From the NCBI GenBank assembly GCA_900549005.1, contig URMT01000011.1, positions 1 to 31,033 on the forward strand: a DNA stretch of 31,033 bases, written 5' to 3'. This stretch comes from an uncultured Eubacteriales bacterium. Its GTDB lineage: Bacteria; Bacillota; Clostridia; Christensenellales; Borkfalkiaceae. Shown here piece by piece: positions 23,733 through 31,033 of the stretch. A program made the translations under genes and the position numbers. The notes beneath the pieces are model-generated. The model was not told the origin of the DNA and did no database searches. It saw nothing but the letters and a program-made list of their open reading frames with translations. How positions within the stretch are numbered: position 1 is the stretch's first letter; each line of letters starts with the position of its first letter.

Positions 23733-24536
23733 TTAGTTTATGGAGATGTAACCTTCGGCAACTATTACACTCTGCGCCTCTTCGCTCATAATGTAATCAT
23801 AGAAGCCCTGGGCAGCTTCGGAAAGCTCTTCTTCCGGAAGAACGATTACGAAAGGCCTTACAAGGGCATAGTCGCCGGATTCAATGTTCGCGGACGTGCA
23901 AGCAACGCCGTCAAGGCTTACAGCCTTTATGTCATCGTTGCCGGCAAGGGAACCGTAAGAGATATAGCCTATGGTATCGTCGGTACCGGATATTACCTGA
24001 ATAACGTTACCGGTTTCTGCCTGCGTATCAACGCTTGAATCGTAGGTGGAAAGTTCAAAATGTTCATCGAAGAAATCACGAGTACCGGAACCGGAGTCGC
24101 GACCAACCGCAGCGGTTATTGCTCCGCCGCAAGCTGCCGTGCCGTTCGTGTAAAGAGCCTTAACCTCGTCGGTGGTAATATTGGTTGCCGTAGAATCGCT
24201 GCCTACTATAAGCGCAATGCCGTCCTGGCAGAGAGTTTCGCCGGTAATGCCGGTTTTAAGCTCATCATTAGTAAGCGGACGGGAAGCCATACCGAAATCG
24301 TTGTTGCCGCTCTGGGTATCCTGAACGCCTGCACCGGAAGAAGACTGGGAAACCTCGATTCTTACGTCGTGGGTCTTTTCGTACTCGGCAGCGAGAACTT
24401 CCATAAGAGGGGTTACCGAGGAAGAACCGGTAACGCGAATTCTTTCGCTGTCGCCGCAGGCGGAGAATGCCGCTACGGAACCCGTGAGTGCTGCGCACGC
24501 TGCTGCAATTGCTACTACTTTGCCAAATTTGTTCAT
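23733..24536 (-). CDS. pstS: Phosphate-binding lipoprotein
   Basis: Extracellular substrate-binding protein of the Pst importer, 267 residues. It has a lipoprotein signal with lipobox FSAC (Cys27). Phosphate-pocket signatures are visible: GSSSVTPLMEVLAAEY (typical GSSTV-x-P), SSSGAGVQDTQSGNNDFGMASR and GRDSGSGTRDFF. The C-terminal SEEAQSVIVAEGYI fits the family. AAGGAG (24551-24556) lies 14 nt upstream of the ATG, rather far. It is first in the pst operon, behind a Pho box and an extended -10. Confidence 0.96.
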   Translation of the reverse strand: MNKFGKVVAIAAACAALTGSVAAFSACGDSERIRVTGSSSVTPLMEVLAAEYEKTHDVRIEVSQSSSGAGVQDTQSGNNDFGMASRPLTNDELKTGITGETLCQDGIALIVGSDSTATNITTDEVKALYTNGTAACGGAITAAVGRDSGSGTRDFFDEHFELSTYDSSVDTQAETGNVIQVISGTDDTIGYISYGSLAGNDDIKAVSLDGVACTSANIESGDYALVRPFVIVLPEEELSEAAQGFYDYIMSEEAQSVIVAEGYISIN

Positions 24537-24596
24537 ACTGTTTCTTTTAACTCCTTGATTTAAAAGTTTTATTCTTTATTTCCTTTCGACGATAAA

Positions 24597-24650
24597 ATAA
24601 TAACAGACAGTTGTAAAAAAATAGTACAGTGAGTTGTAATAAAATTGTAA
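24597..24650 (-). promoter_or_regulatory. Pho box and promoter of the pst operon
   Basis: Four 6-bp repeats exactly 11 bp apart on the minus strand: TTACAA (24650-24645), TTACAA (24639-24634), TGTACT (24628-24623), TTTACA (24617-24612). Nine bp later comes an extended -10, TGT-TATTAT (24605-24597). This matches the PhoP-box layout known in Bacillus. Confidence 0.8.
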
Positions 24651-24659
24651 TAAAAATCG

Positions 24660-25447
24660 AATTTTAAAATTTTTTTGAAGTCTGATGCCGCGTTTTTGGG
24701 CATAATCTGCTGTTATAATCTATCTTGGTAAAGCAAATTGTAAAAAATATGCAAAAAATGTAATTTTGTAACGACTGAAAAATTATATAAAATTACGGAA
24801 CGCCGCAGCCGTATTTTCCGCCGTTTGCCCTGCTGCAAAGCGGAGGATAAATTTTCCGTTCAACCGTATTATGCGCCCGAAAAAAATTATTATTTATTAA
24901 GGCGCGGCCGCACGCAGGCATACGCGCGCACGCACGTGTATGCGCACGCATACGTCGCCAAAACGCACGGAATAAGGGCGGCGTGCGCCGCGGAACATAT
25001 GTATTAAAAATCATCAGACAACTTTTGCCGGGCGCCCCGCCGCCATCGCCGCTTCGTTCATACCTGCACCGCGGCACACACGGATTCCCGTCCTCCTCCG
25101 CCCCTTCCCCCGCCGCTATGCCTGCATATGAACGCATATGAATTCTGCGCCATTTAAGCGCGGAAACACGTGTTGGTTGCGGCATATATGCGCTCCTTTT
25201 GTGCGCCGCAGCACATATGCCCGCCGCCGCAAAAGACAAAATACGCCCATAACCTGTCCCGTTCCCCACCGAACAAACGGCGGTTACCGCACTTAAAAAA
25301 TACCGGCGAATTCCCCCGCACACATTATGGAAACTTAGCGCAAAACGGCACGGCAGGGCGCTCAATTTCATCACAAATATTTAATTCAACAAAAAATACC
25401 ACAAAAAATAAAAAAATGCGCAATTTTATTTGCGGAAATTTATTAAA
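24660..25447. other. Long gene-poor region upstream of pstS
   Basis: About 790 bp with no credible gene. It starts AT-rich (24660-24790, with more TTACAA-like words), turns GC-rich with alternating CGCACGCATACG tracts near 24910-24965 and CATATG/GCATATGC motifs at 25128-25220, then becomes AT-rich again. The longest frame (24793-25374, minus) has no ribosome site and a Cys/Arg-rich translation, and was not called. A small RNA cannot be excluded. Confidence 0.4.
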
Positions 25448-25486
25448 AAAAGCGCCGCAAAAACGATGTGTTTTTGCGGCGCTTTT
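25448..25486 (-). terminator. Strong terminator after the phoR-like gene
   Basis: A 17-bp stem: aaaagcgccgcaaaaac (25448-25464) pairs with gtttttgcggcgctttt (25470-25486), 5-nt loop, followed on the minus strand by a run of T. It lies about 95 bp past the kinase stop. Confidence 0.9.
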
Positions 25487-25582
25487 CAGCAAGTTTACAA
25501 ATAATTCTGCAAAAAATTTTATAAATTATTTAAATTTTTACTTAATTTTTTCAACGCTACATTCAAGCGGCCTGAATATGCC

Positions 25583-26938
25583 TCAGAATTTTACGGTAAA
25601 GGTAGAACCTTCGCCCTCTTTGCTCTTTACCGAAATGCTCCAACCTTCGCGCTGGCAAATCTTTTTTACCATAGCAAGCCCCAGGCCGAAGCCGCCGTTT
25701 TTGCCGCTGTGCGACTTGTCTACCGTGAAAAATCTGCTGAACACCTTGCTTAAATTCTCTTCCGAGATGCCTATGCCCGTATCAGATACCTCGAAGTGGT
25801 CAATATCCAGCGTTACGGTCACGCTGCCGCCCACCTTATTGTAGCGTATGGCGTTGCGGATGAGGTTGCCCACCATCTCGCTCATACGCTCGTGCGTGCT
25901 TCTTACGACTACGTTGTCGGTAATATTGTCGATGAGTGTTACGTTGCGCTTGTCGGCCTCGGGCTTTACCACGGCGAGCATCTCTTTGGCGAGTTTTGAA
26001 AGGTCTACGTCGCACGCGGCGACATCGGAGTTGTCTATTTCGTTGTAGTTGATTATGCAGGCAATCAGGTTGGTAAGGCGTTCGCTCTGCTTCAAAATGG
26101 TCTTATAGGCCGCGTCCTGCTGCTCCTTGTTCATCATTCCCGAAGCGAGCAGTTCGGCATAGCCCCTTATGGAGGTGAGCGGGGTGTTCATCTCGTGCGT
26201 GATGTTGGATATGAACTCGTTTTTTGAGTTCTGCGCACGCTCTACAAGTTCTTTTTCTTCCTTGATTTCGTTCATTTTCCTCTCTATATCCTTATTGCGC
26301 TCGTTCAGCACCTCCGCAATGGGCTGCAACTCTTTGAAGCGCGTGTTTATGCGCGCCGAGAGCGCCGCCTGCCGCGTAAGATTTTCTACGGGGCGGAGAA
26401 TGAAGTAGGTTGCCACGTACGTGAACAGCACGCACGCTAAAAGGTCGATGACGAGATAGATGGCCACCGTTGGCAGAAAATCGGCATACAGCGCCCATTC
26501 GCTTGACGTGGGCAGAGCTATGCGCACGAAATACCGACCGTCGCCCGAGCCGTACGCGCGGCAGTAATACACATAGTCCGTCCCGACGGTGGAACTGCGG
26601 CGCACGGAATAGCCTTCGCCGTCTTCCGCCGCCTGAACCACTTCGTCGCGGTCGAGATGGTTTTCGTTGACCTCGATATCTTCGCTGTCGGCAAGCACCG
26701 TTCCGTCGGATGCGATGAACGTGATGCGCGCGCCGCCGAGCAGCAAAGAAAGGCTTTCGGCCTCTTCCTCGCCGAGGGCAGAATATTTATCTTCGTCGAA
26801 CGCATTCATATAGACGGCAAGCGTCTCGCGCATACGCCCGAGGGAAGAATCGTAAAAAAGTTCCGTGGAGACGAACGAATAGGCGAGAATGCCAACGAAC
26901 GTTATTAGCACGGATATACAGAGTATTCGAAGTTTCAT
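25583..26938 (-). CDS. phoR: PhoR-like sensor histidine kinase
   Basis: 451-residue membrane kinase. Helix 1 (about 4-24), an extracytoplasmic sensor region of about 125 residues, helix 2 (about 155-180), a HAMP-like/coiled segment (about 181-235), then a DHp domain with ISNITHEMNTPLTSI (phospho-acceptor His248). ATP-binding boxes: NLIRNAIRYNK (N), DTGIGI (G1), FSRFF (F), GFGLGLAMVKK (G2). It would phosphorylate the PhoB-like regulator encoded just upstream. The name phoR is inferred from the pst and phosphate-transport context and the Pho boxes, not from a diagnostic motif. The start has no evident ribosome site, and a strong GC-rich hairpin lies in the 139-bp gap before it, so expression may be lower than that of phoB. 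Confidence 0.88.
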   Translation of the reverse strand: MKLRILCISVLITFVGILAYSFVSTELFYDSSLGRMRETLAVYMNAFDEDKYSALGEEEAESLSLLLGGARITFIASDGTVLADSEDIEVNENHLDRDEVVQAAEDGEGYSVRRSSTVGTDYVYYCRAYGSGDGRYFVRIALPTSSEWALYADFLPTVAIYLVIDLLACVLFTYVATYFILRPVENLTRQAALSARINTRFKELQPIAEVLNERNKDIERKMNEIKEEKELVERAQNSKNEFISNITHEMNTPLTSIRGYAELLASGMMNKEQQDAAYKTILKQSERLTNLIACIINYNEIDNSDVAACDVDLSKLAKEMLAVVKPEADKRNVTLIDNITDNVVVRSTHERMSEMVGNLIRNAIRYNKVGGSVTVTLDIDHFEVSDTGIGISEENLSKVFSRFFTVDKSHSGKNGGFGLGLAMVKKICQREGWSISVKSKEGEGSTFTVKF

Positions 26939-27015
26939 AATTTTTTAAACACGGCCTTCCCGATGCGTGCGGCAGTTTACGCCGCCGCGGCAGTGCCTTT
27001 GCAAATGAGATAACG

Positions 27016-27051
27016 GCCGCCGCGCCTTGCCCTTTTGCAAGTCGCGGCGGC
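27016..27051 (-). other. GC-rich hairpin between phoB and phoR
   Basis: gccgccgcg (27016-27024) pairs with cgcggcggc (27043-27051), continued after one mismatch by cttgc/gcaag. There is no U-tract after it, so it may be an RNA-stability or attenuating element rather than a full terminator. Confidence 0.6.
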
Positions 27052-27077
27052 GCCGTAGTTTTTGTTCCTGTGTTTTG

Positions 27078-27731
27078 TTAAGGGGCAGAGAGCTTGTATC
27101 CCACGCCGAAAACCGTCTCTAAATTGGTGATTCCCATCTTTCTCAGACGGGATATATGGTTATCGAGAGTGCGCGTTTCGCCCTGCTCGTACCCCCATAC
27201 TTCCAGAAGTATGACTTCGCGCGGAAGCACCTTGCCCGCGTGCAGCATAAAGTACTTCAACAGCTCGAATTCCTTTTTGTTGAGTTCAAGCCGCTCGCCG
27301 CGCAGCTTTACTTCCATAGTTTCGGTATTGAGCGCAAGTCCGCCGATAATCAGTTCGTCAGACTTCTTTTTGCGCCGCAGCGCGGCGTTGACGCGCGCCG
27401 TGAGTTCCAGGACGGAAAAGGGCTTTGCAACATAGTCGTCGGCGCCGAGGTTGAGGCCGTTTACCTTGTCCTCTTCCTTAGACAGCGCAGAGAGCATTAT
27501 GCACGCCACAAGCGGGTAGCGCGATTTTACCGTGCGCAGCACGTCGAGCCCGTTGCCGTCGGGCAGCATTATATCGAGAAGCGCCACGTCGGGCTGGTGC
27601 TTGTCGAGCGCAGCATAAAAATCTTTGATGTTGGAAAACGCCTCGAAGTTTATTCCGTTCATTTCGAGCGACACGCGGATAAGCCCGCTTATGCTCGCGT
27701 CGTCTTCGAGTGCGTATACCGTACCGTTCAT
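27078..27731 (-). CDS. phoB: PhoB/OmpR-family response regulator
   Basis: 217 residues. The receiver domain has the acidic pair ED-D (residues 9-11), the phosphorylation site Asp53 in ALLDIMLPDGNG, Ser81 in MLSALSK and Lys103 in YVAKPF. A C-terminal winged helix (about 125-217) ends LDNHISRLRKMGITNLETVFGVGYKL, the OmpR/PhoB recognition helix and wing. It should bind the 11-bp-spaced repeats upstream of pstS and of the cotransporter operon. A GGAGGGTG site precedes the ATG. It lies 33 bp after the cotransporter stop. Confidence 0.92.
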   Translation of the reverse strand: MNGTVYALEDDASISGLIRVSLEMNGINFEAFSNIKDFYAALDKHQPDVALLDIMLPDGNGLDVLRTVKSRYPLVACIMLSALSKEEDKVNGLNLGADDYVAKPFSVLELTARVNAALRRKKKSDELIIGGLALNTETMEVKLRGERLELNKKEFELLKYFMLHAGKVLPREVILLEVWGYEQGETRTLDNHISRLRKMGITNLETVFGVGYKLSAP

Positions 27732-27764
27732 TTTGTCACACCCTCCGATATGTGCGGACGGGCG

Positions 27765-29420
27765 TCAGGCAACCGCCTCTACCGAATGGGCCATAAGGCT
27801 TAAATGGTCGCCCACCCTTTCGAGGTTGGAGATGAGGCTTACGAAAAGGCTGTTGTTTTCGGCATTGCACTCGCCGCGCGACATACGCTCGATATGCTCG
27901 TCTAAAAGCCTCTTCTTTGTGGCGTCTATCTCCTGCTCTATCTCGTCCGACTGTTTTATTTTTAACAAGTCGTTGTTTTCTACTATATTCACGACCAGCT
28001 CGTACTGCTCGTTTATAAGGCTCATAAGGCGGTTCAAATCGTGCTTCACCACCTCTGAGAAAGTAAGCGTTTCGTCGATTGCCTTGTGGGTATAGCCGAC
28101 GATGTTTTCGGCTATGTCGGCAATGCGCACCACGTCGATATTGTCGCGGTGGAGCACGTTTACAAGTTTTTCTTCGTTGAGCGATATATCCATCGCGGAT
28201 ATTTCGAGAAGGTAATCGGTAATCTCGCGCGAAAGTTCGCCCACTTTGTTTACGTCGGCAGTCATATCGTCGAGCTTAGAGTCGTCTTTTGCTATGAAAC
28301 CGGCAACAGCGTTGTTGAGGCATTTGATTGCCACGCCTGCGGTGTAAGTCGTCTGTTTTACAAGCTGACCCAGGGCAAGCGACGGCGTAACCAGCAAGCG
28401 CTTATCCATAAAGCCTTCGCCCGACTGCACCTTAGATTTTTTCTTCCTGTCGGGAATCATTATCTCGGTAAGTTTAACAAGATATTTGATAAACGGCAGA
28501 TACAGGCAGGTGCATATTACGTTGAACATAGTATGGAAGAAGGTTATGCACGTTGTATCGTTGTGGAACCACTGCATAAGAACGTCGTCGTAGAATCCGC
28601 CCCATATCCAGAATACAATGAGGAATATTATCGAGCCTATCACGTTGAACATAAGGTGATAGAGGCACGCCCTCTTTGCGTTTGTGTTTGCGCCTATCGA
28701 CGAGAGCACAGCCGTTATGCAGGTGCCTATGTTGGTGCCGAGAATGACAAAGAGTATGCCGTTGCCGCCTCCGCCGATAAGCAGGCCGTTCTGCGCCATT
28801 ACTATAAGAACGGACGTGACGGCGCTGGACGACTGCACAATCGCGGTGATGCCCGCGCCTATAAGAAGGAGCAACAGGGGATTAGTGACAGAAGTGAGCG
28901 CATCTTCGACGAACGGCTCTTTTGCCACTCCCGCCATCGAGCCGGACATTATTTCGAGGCCGACGAATACGAGGCCGAGCGAAGCTATAAGCGTGCCCGC
29001 CGTGTTCACCTTGTTGTTCTTGGTGACCATAGTCATAACAAGCCCGACGAGCGTTAAGAGCATAGCGTACATCATCACGTTGAACTGGTTGAGCCATACG
29101 AGCCAGCCCGTGATGGTGGTGCCGATGTTGGCGCCCATAATTACCGCCGCAGCCTGTGTGAGCGTCATTACGCCCGCGTTTACGAAGCCGACTACCATTA
29201 CCGTGGTAACCGACGAAGACTGCACAATCGCCGTTGCGAGGGCGCCTATGCCCACGCCCGCGAAGCGGTTGCCCGCCGCCTTGTGGAAGAGCGCGCGCAT
29301 TTTGCTTGCCGACAGCTTTTCAATGCTGTCGCCGAGGAACTTGAAGCCAAGCAAAAAGACGCCCAGCCCCACGAGCAGCAGAACGACGCTGCTCGCCGTG
29401 TCTAAGTTTGCAAAATCCAT
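27765..29420 (-). CDS. Na+/phosphate cotransporter (NptA/YjbB type) with C-terminal PhoU-like domain
   Basis: 551 residues. Two repeated Na/Pi-cotransport modules carry the signature QSSS: ATAIVQSSSVTTV (67-70) and ITAIVQSSSAVTSV (196-199), embedded in eight or so membrane helices. From about residue 340 the protein is soluble, helical and charged (ISAMDISLNEEKLVNVLHRDNIDVVRIADIAENI..., SLISNLERVGDHLSLMAH), which resembles PhoU, a negative regulator of phosphate uptake. It takes up phosphate coupled to Na+. First gene of an operon with phoB and phoR, behind Pho boxes, so the operon is likely phosphate-starvation inducible and self-regulated. A GGAGAAATTAA site precedes the ATG. Confidence 0.93.
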   Translation of the reverse strand: MDFANLDTASSVVLLLVGLGVFLLGFKFLGDSIEKLSASKMRALFHKAAGNRFAGVGIGALATAIVQSSSVTTVMVVGFVNAGVMTLTQAAAVIMGANIGTTITGWLVWLNQFNVMMYAMLLTLVGLVMTMVTKNNKVNTAGTLIASLGLVFVGLEIMSGSMAGVAKEPFVEDALTSVTNPLLLLLIGAGITAIVQSSSAVTSVLIVMAQNGLLIGGGGNGILFVILGTNIGTCITAVLSSIGANTNAKRACLYHLMFNVIGSIIFLIVFWIWGGFYDDVLMQWFHNDTTCITFFHTMFNVICTCLYLPFIKYLVKLTEIMIPDRKKKSKVQSGEGFMDKRLLVTPSLALGQLVKQTTYTAGVAIKCLNNAVAGFIAKDDSKLDDMTADVNKVGELSREITDYLLEISAMDISLNEEKLVNVLHRDNIDVVRIADIAENIVGYTHKAIDETLTFSEVVKHDLNRLMSLINEQYELVVNIVENNDLLKIKQSDEIEQEIDATKKRLLDEHIERMSRGECNAENNSLFVSLISNLERVGDHLSLMAHSVEAVA

Positions 29421-29477
29421 TTAATTTCTCCTTTGATGCGTATCGCGCGGGGTGATGCGTTCCCGCCCGACAGATAT

Positions 29478-29530
29478 ATTTTAGCAGGTACCTGTAATAT
29501 AAACCTCACAAAGTTGTAATAAATTTGTAA
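29478..29530 (-). promoter_or_regulatory. Pho box and promoter of the cotransporter-phoB-phoR operon
   Basis: Four repeats 11 bp apart on the minus strand: TTACAA (29530-29525), TTACAA (29519-29514), TGAGGT (29508-29503, degenerate), TTACAG (29497-29492). Eight bp later comes an extended -10, TGC-TAAAAT (29486-29478). Same geometry as the pst promoter. Confidence 0.8.
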
Positions 29531-29555
29531 AATTTTTCGGACTTTTCCGCCTTTG

Positions 29556-29572
29556 ATGTAATAAACTTGTAA
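29556..29572 (-). promoter_or_regulatory. Second, upstream Pho-repeat pair
   Basis: TTACAA (29572-29567) and TTACAT (29561-29556), 11 bp apart, upstream of and out of phase with the main Pho box. Could be an auxiliary regulator site. Confidence 0.55.
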
Positions 29573-29612
29573 AAAATGCGCTCCGCAAGGCAAAATTATT
29601 GCGGGGCGCATT
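29571..29612 (-). terminator. galE terminator, U-tract overlapping the Pho repeat
   Basis: aatgcgctccgcaa (29575-29588) pairs with ttgcggggcgcatt (29599-29612), 14 bp with one G-U, 10-nt loop, then six T on the minus strand (29576-29571). The T-run overlaps the upstream TTACAA repeat. Confidence 0.8.
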
Positions 29613-29667
29613 TACAGGTCGCCTGTTTTTTATCGTTTTTGTAATCAGTCATACGGAAGAGGCCGTC

Positions 29668-29751
29668 GCCTGCCGCCGCTTGAAGTCAGGGCCGCGCCCT
29701 GAAATTAAAGCCTGCCGCCGCCTGAAACCCGGGAGCCGCGCCCGTAAAATA
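29668..29751. repeat. 42-bp tandem duplication downstream of galE
   Basis: GCCTGCCGCCGCyTGAA occurs at 29668-29684 and 29710-29726, each followed by an AGGGCCGCGCCCTGA or GGGAGCCGCGCCCGT-like stretch. Degenerate tandem duplication of about 42 bp in the galE-nptA gap. Confidence 0.6.
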
Positions 29752-29780
29752 CTGGTCAGGGGGCGCGAAAAACTTACGCC

Positions 29781-30800
29781 TTATTTATCGCCGTAGCCCT
29801 TGGGGTTATTACTCTGCCAGTTCCACGACGAGGCGCACATTTCGTCTATGCCGTACTGCGCCTTCCAGCCGAGCTCTTTTTCGGCCTTCGAGGCGTCGGC
29901 ATAGCAGGCGGCGATGTCGCCCGCACGGCGGGGTTTGATTGCGTAGGGAATGGCGTGGCCGCACGCCTTTTCGTATGCGTGAATGACGTCGAGAACGCTG
30001 TATCCCACGCCCGTGCCGAGGTTGTAAGTATATACGCCGCTGTCCTTTATTTTGCTTATCGCGGCTACGTGACCCTTTGCGAGGTCAACCACGTGGATAT
30101 AATCGCGCACGCCCGTGCCGTCGGGGGTGTCGTAATCGTTGCCGAACACGCCCACCTCTTTGAGCTCGCCTATCGCAACCTTTGCAATGTACGGCGTGAG
30201 GTTGTTGGGTATGCCGCGGGGGTCCTCGCCGATGAGTCCGCTGGGATGCGCGCCCACGGGGTTGAAGTAGCGCAGGAGCACCACCGTCCACTCGTTGTCG
30301 GCCTTATACACGTCGTTTAGCATAATCTCCTGGAAGTACTTGCTGGTGCCGTAGGGGTTGGTCGTTCCGCCCGTGCGGCAGCTTTCGTCCAGAGGAAGCC
30401 TTTCGGGCGTGCCGTATACGGTTGCCGAGGAGGAGAAAACTATCTTCTTGCAGCCGTGCTCGCGCATTACTTCTAAAAGCACGAGGGTGCCGTAGAGGTT
30501 GTTGTCGTAATATTCAATTGGCTTTACGCACGACTCGCCTACGGCTTTGAGGCCCGCGAAGTGTATTACGTAATCTATTTTGTTTTCCGTAAAAATCTTT
30601 TCCATCGCCGCGCGGTCGCGCACGTCGGCTTCGTAGAACACGGGCGACTTGCCCGTTATCTTTTTTACGCGGTTCATACTCTCTTTATTGGAGTTTGAAA
30701 GGTTGTCCACCACCACTACGCCGTATCCGCTTTCAAGCAGTTCCACCACGGTGTGGCTGCCTATGTAGCCCGCGCCGCCCGTCACAAGAATGTTTTCCAA
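29781..30800 (-). CDS. galE: UDP-glucose 4-epimerase
   Basis: Interconverts UDP-glucose and UDP-galactose for galactose use and surface polysaccharides. 339 residues, the standard length. It has GGAGYIGSH (8-16, NAD-binding), the SSSATVYG strand and YGTSK (Tyr-x3-Lys catalytic pair, about 150-154), the substrate region [19 protein letters not shown], and [16 protein letters not shown]. The start codon is TTG (30800-30798), supported by a perfect AAGGAGG site (30807-30813) with 6-nt spacing and by the family starting right there. It has its own consensus promoter and ends at a terminator. Confidence 0.97.
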   Translation of the reverse strand: MENILVTGGAGYIGSHTVVELLESGYGVVVVDNLSNSNKESMNRVKKITGKSPVFYEADVRDRAAMEKIFTENKIDYVIHFAGLKAVGESCVKPIEYYDNNLYGTLVLLEVMREHGCKKIVFSSSATVYGTPERLPLDESCRTGGTTNPYGTSKYFQEIMLNDVYKADNEWTVVLLRYFNPVGAHPSGLIGEDPRGIPNNLTPYIAKVAIGELKEVGVFGNDYDTPDGTGVRDYIHVVDLAKGHVAAISKIKDSGVYTYNLGTGVGYSVLDVIHAYEKACGHAIPYAIKPRRAGDIAACYADASKAEKELGWKAQYGIDEMCASSWNWQSNNPKGYGDK

Positions 30801-30871
30801 AATATGCCTCCTTACATATATCTGAGCCGCGGCAAAAACATTTATGCCGCGCGCTTTATCTGCCGACTTTT

Positions 30872-30901
30872 ATTATAAGGGATACGGGGCGGTATTGTCA
30901 A
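30872..30901 (-). promoter_or_regulatory. Consensus sigma-A promoter of galE
   Basis: Minus strand: perfect TTGACA (30901-30896), 18-bp spacer, perfect TATAAT (30877-30872), about 72 bp upstream of the TTG start. Confidence 0.88.
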
Positions 30902-30969
30902 CGGTTGCGGCAAAAAATGGCGTTTGCAGAATGTGACGGAAAAACGCCAATCCGTGCCGAAAGCGACTT

Positions 30970-30993
30970 AAAAAAACGCGGCCGACTGCCGCG
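30970..30993 (-). terminator. Terminator of a gene beyond the right edge
   Basis: cgcggc (30977-30982) pairs with gccgcg (30988-30993), 5-nt loop, followed on the minus strand by seven T. It implies a minus-strand gene ending just right of the window. Confidence 0.75.
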
Positions 30994-31033
30994 CTTTACG
31001 CTTATTATATGTAAAGGGCGCGGGCGGCGCGCC

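Noticed and set aside
24793..25374. 193-codon minus-strand frame upstream of pstS
   Set aside because: No ribosome site, a Cys/Arg/Gly-rich translation without recognisable domain, and it overlaps GC-rich alternating tracts; called as non-coding.

Overview
The window looks like a chromosomal segment of an uncultured, probably gut-associated Clostridia (Bacillota) genome. This is inferred from AAAGGAG-type ribosome sites, TTGACA/TATAAT promoters, a CCA-encoding tRNA, SipW/TasA-type secretion genes and PhoP-style direct-repeat Pho boxes. Base composition is middling, except for one clearly AT-rich islet at about 15.83-17.3 kb. Almost all genes lie on the minus strand. Of 22 genes with a visible stop codon, only one ends in TAG.

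Layout. 1-1672: 5' part of a repeat-rich lipoprotein running off the left edge (EP-rich stalk, then paired-cysteine repeats with an exact 231-bp period). 1852-3258: MATE efflux pump. 3620-5059: glucose-6-phosphate isomerase. 5452-6663 (+): RecD/Pif1-like helicase, apparently leaderless. 6899-7979: LOG-family nucleotide hydrolase plus low-molecular-weight tyrosine phosphatase. 8176-15022: a SipW-type signal peptidase with four exported proteins, three carrying recognisable SipW-type signals (one a 976-residue beta-helix protein); the fourth has a related fold but a divergent leader. The cluster is headed by a leader RNA that can form a terminator or a competing antiterminator, and is interrupted by dispersed inverted-repeat elements. 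15383-17267: truncated serine recombinase, tRNA-Ala(CGC) and an AT-rich leucine-rich-repeat lipoprotein, which look like a small mobile islet. 17375-19803: translationally coupled pair, an SDR epimerase fused to a zinc ribbon and an EFR1-type flavodoxin/ferredoxin. 20027-20371 (+): TIGR04076-type protein. 20950-24536: pstS, a fused pstC-pstA, and pstB. 25583-29420: Na+/phosphate cotransporter with a PhoU-like tail, PhoB-like regulator, PhoR-like kinase. 29781-30800: galE with a TTG start.

How the genes work together. The right third is a phosphate module. The pst operon and the nptA-phoB-phoR operon both begin with four 11-bp-spaced TTACAA-like repeats, 8-9 bp upstream of an extended -10, so the encoded PhoB/PhoR pair probably controls both the high-affinity ABC importer and the Na+-coupled transporter. 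No separate phoU is present; the only PhoU-like domain is fused to the cotransporter. The central region is a surface-protein module in which the SipW-like peptidase would process TasA-like exported proteins.

Least ordinary items: (i) the attenuator-like leader ahead of the TasA/SipW cluster; (ii) an in-frame TAG in the SipW gene followed by 32 coding-like codons; (iii) the PstC-PstA fusion; (iv) the SDR-zinc ribbon/EFR1 pair; (v) the tRNA-linked AT-rich islet. All assignments come from reading the sequence; no database search was possible.
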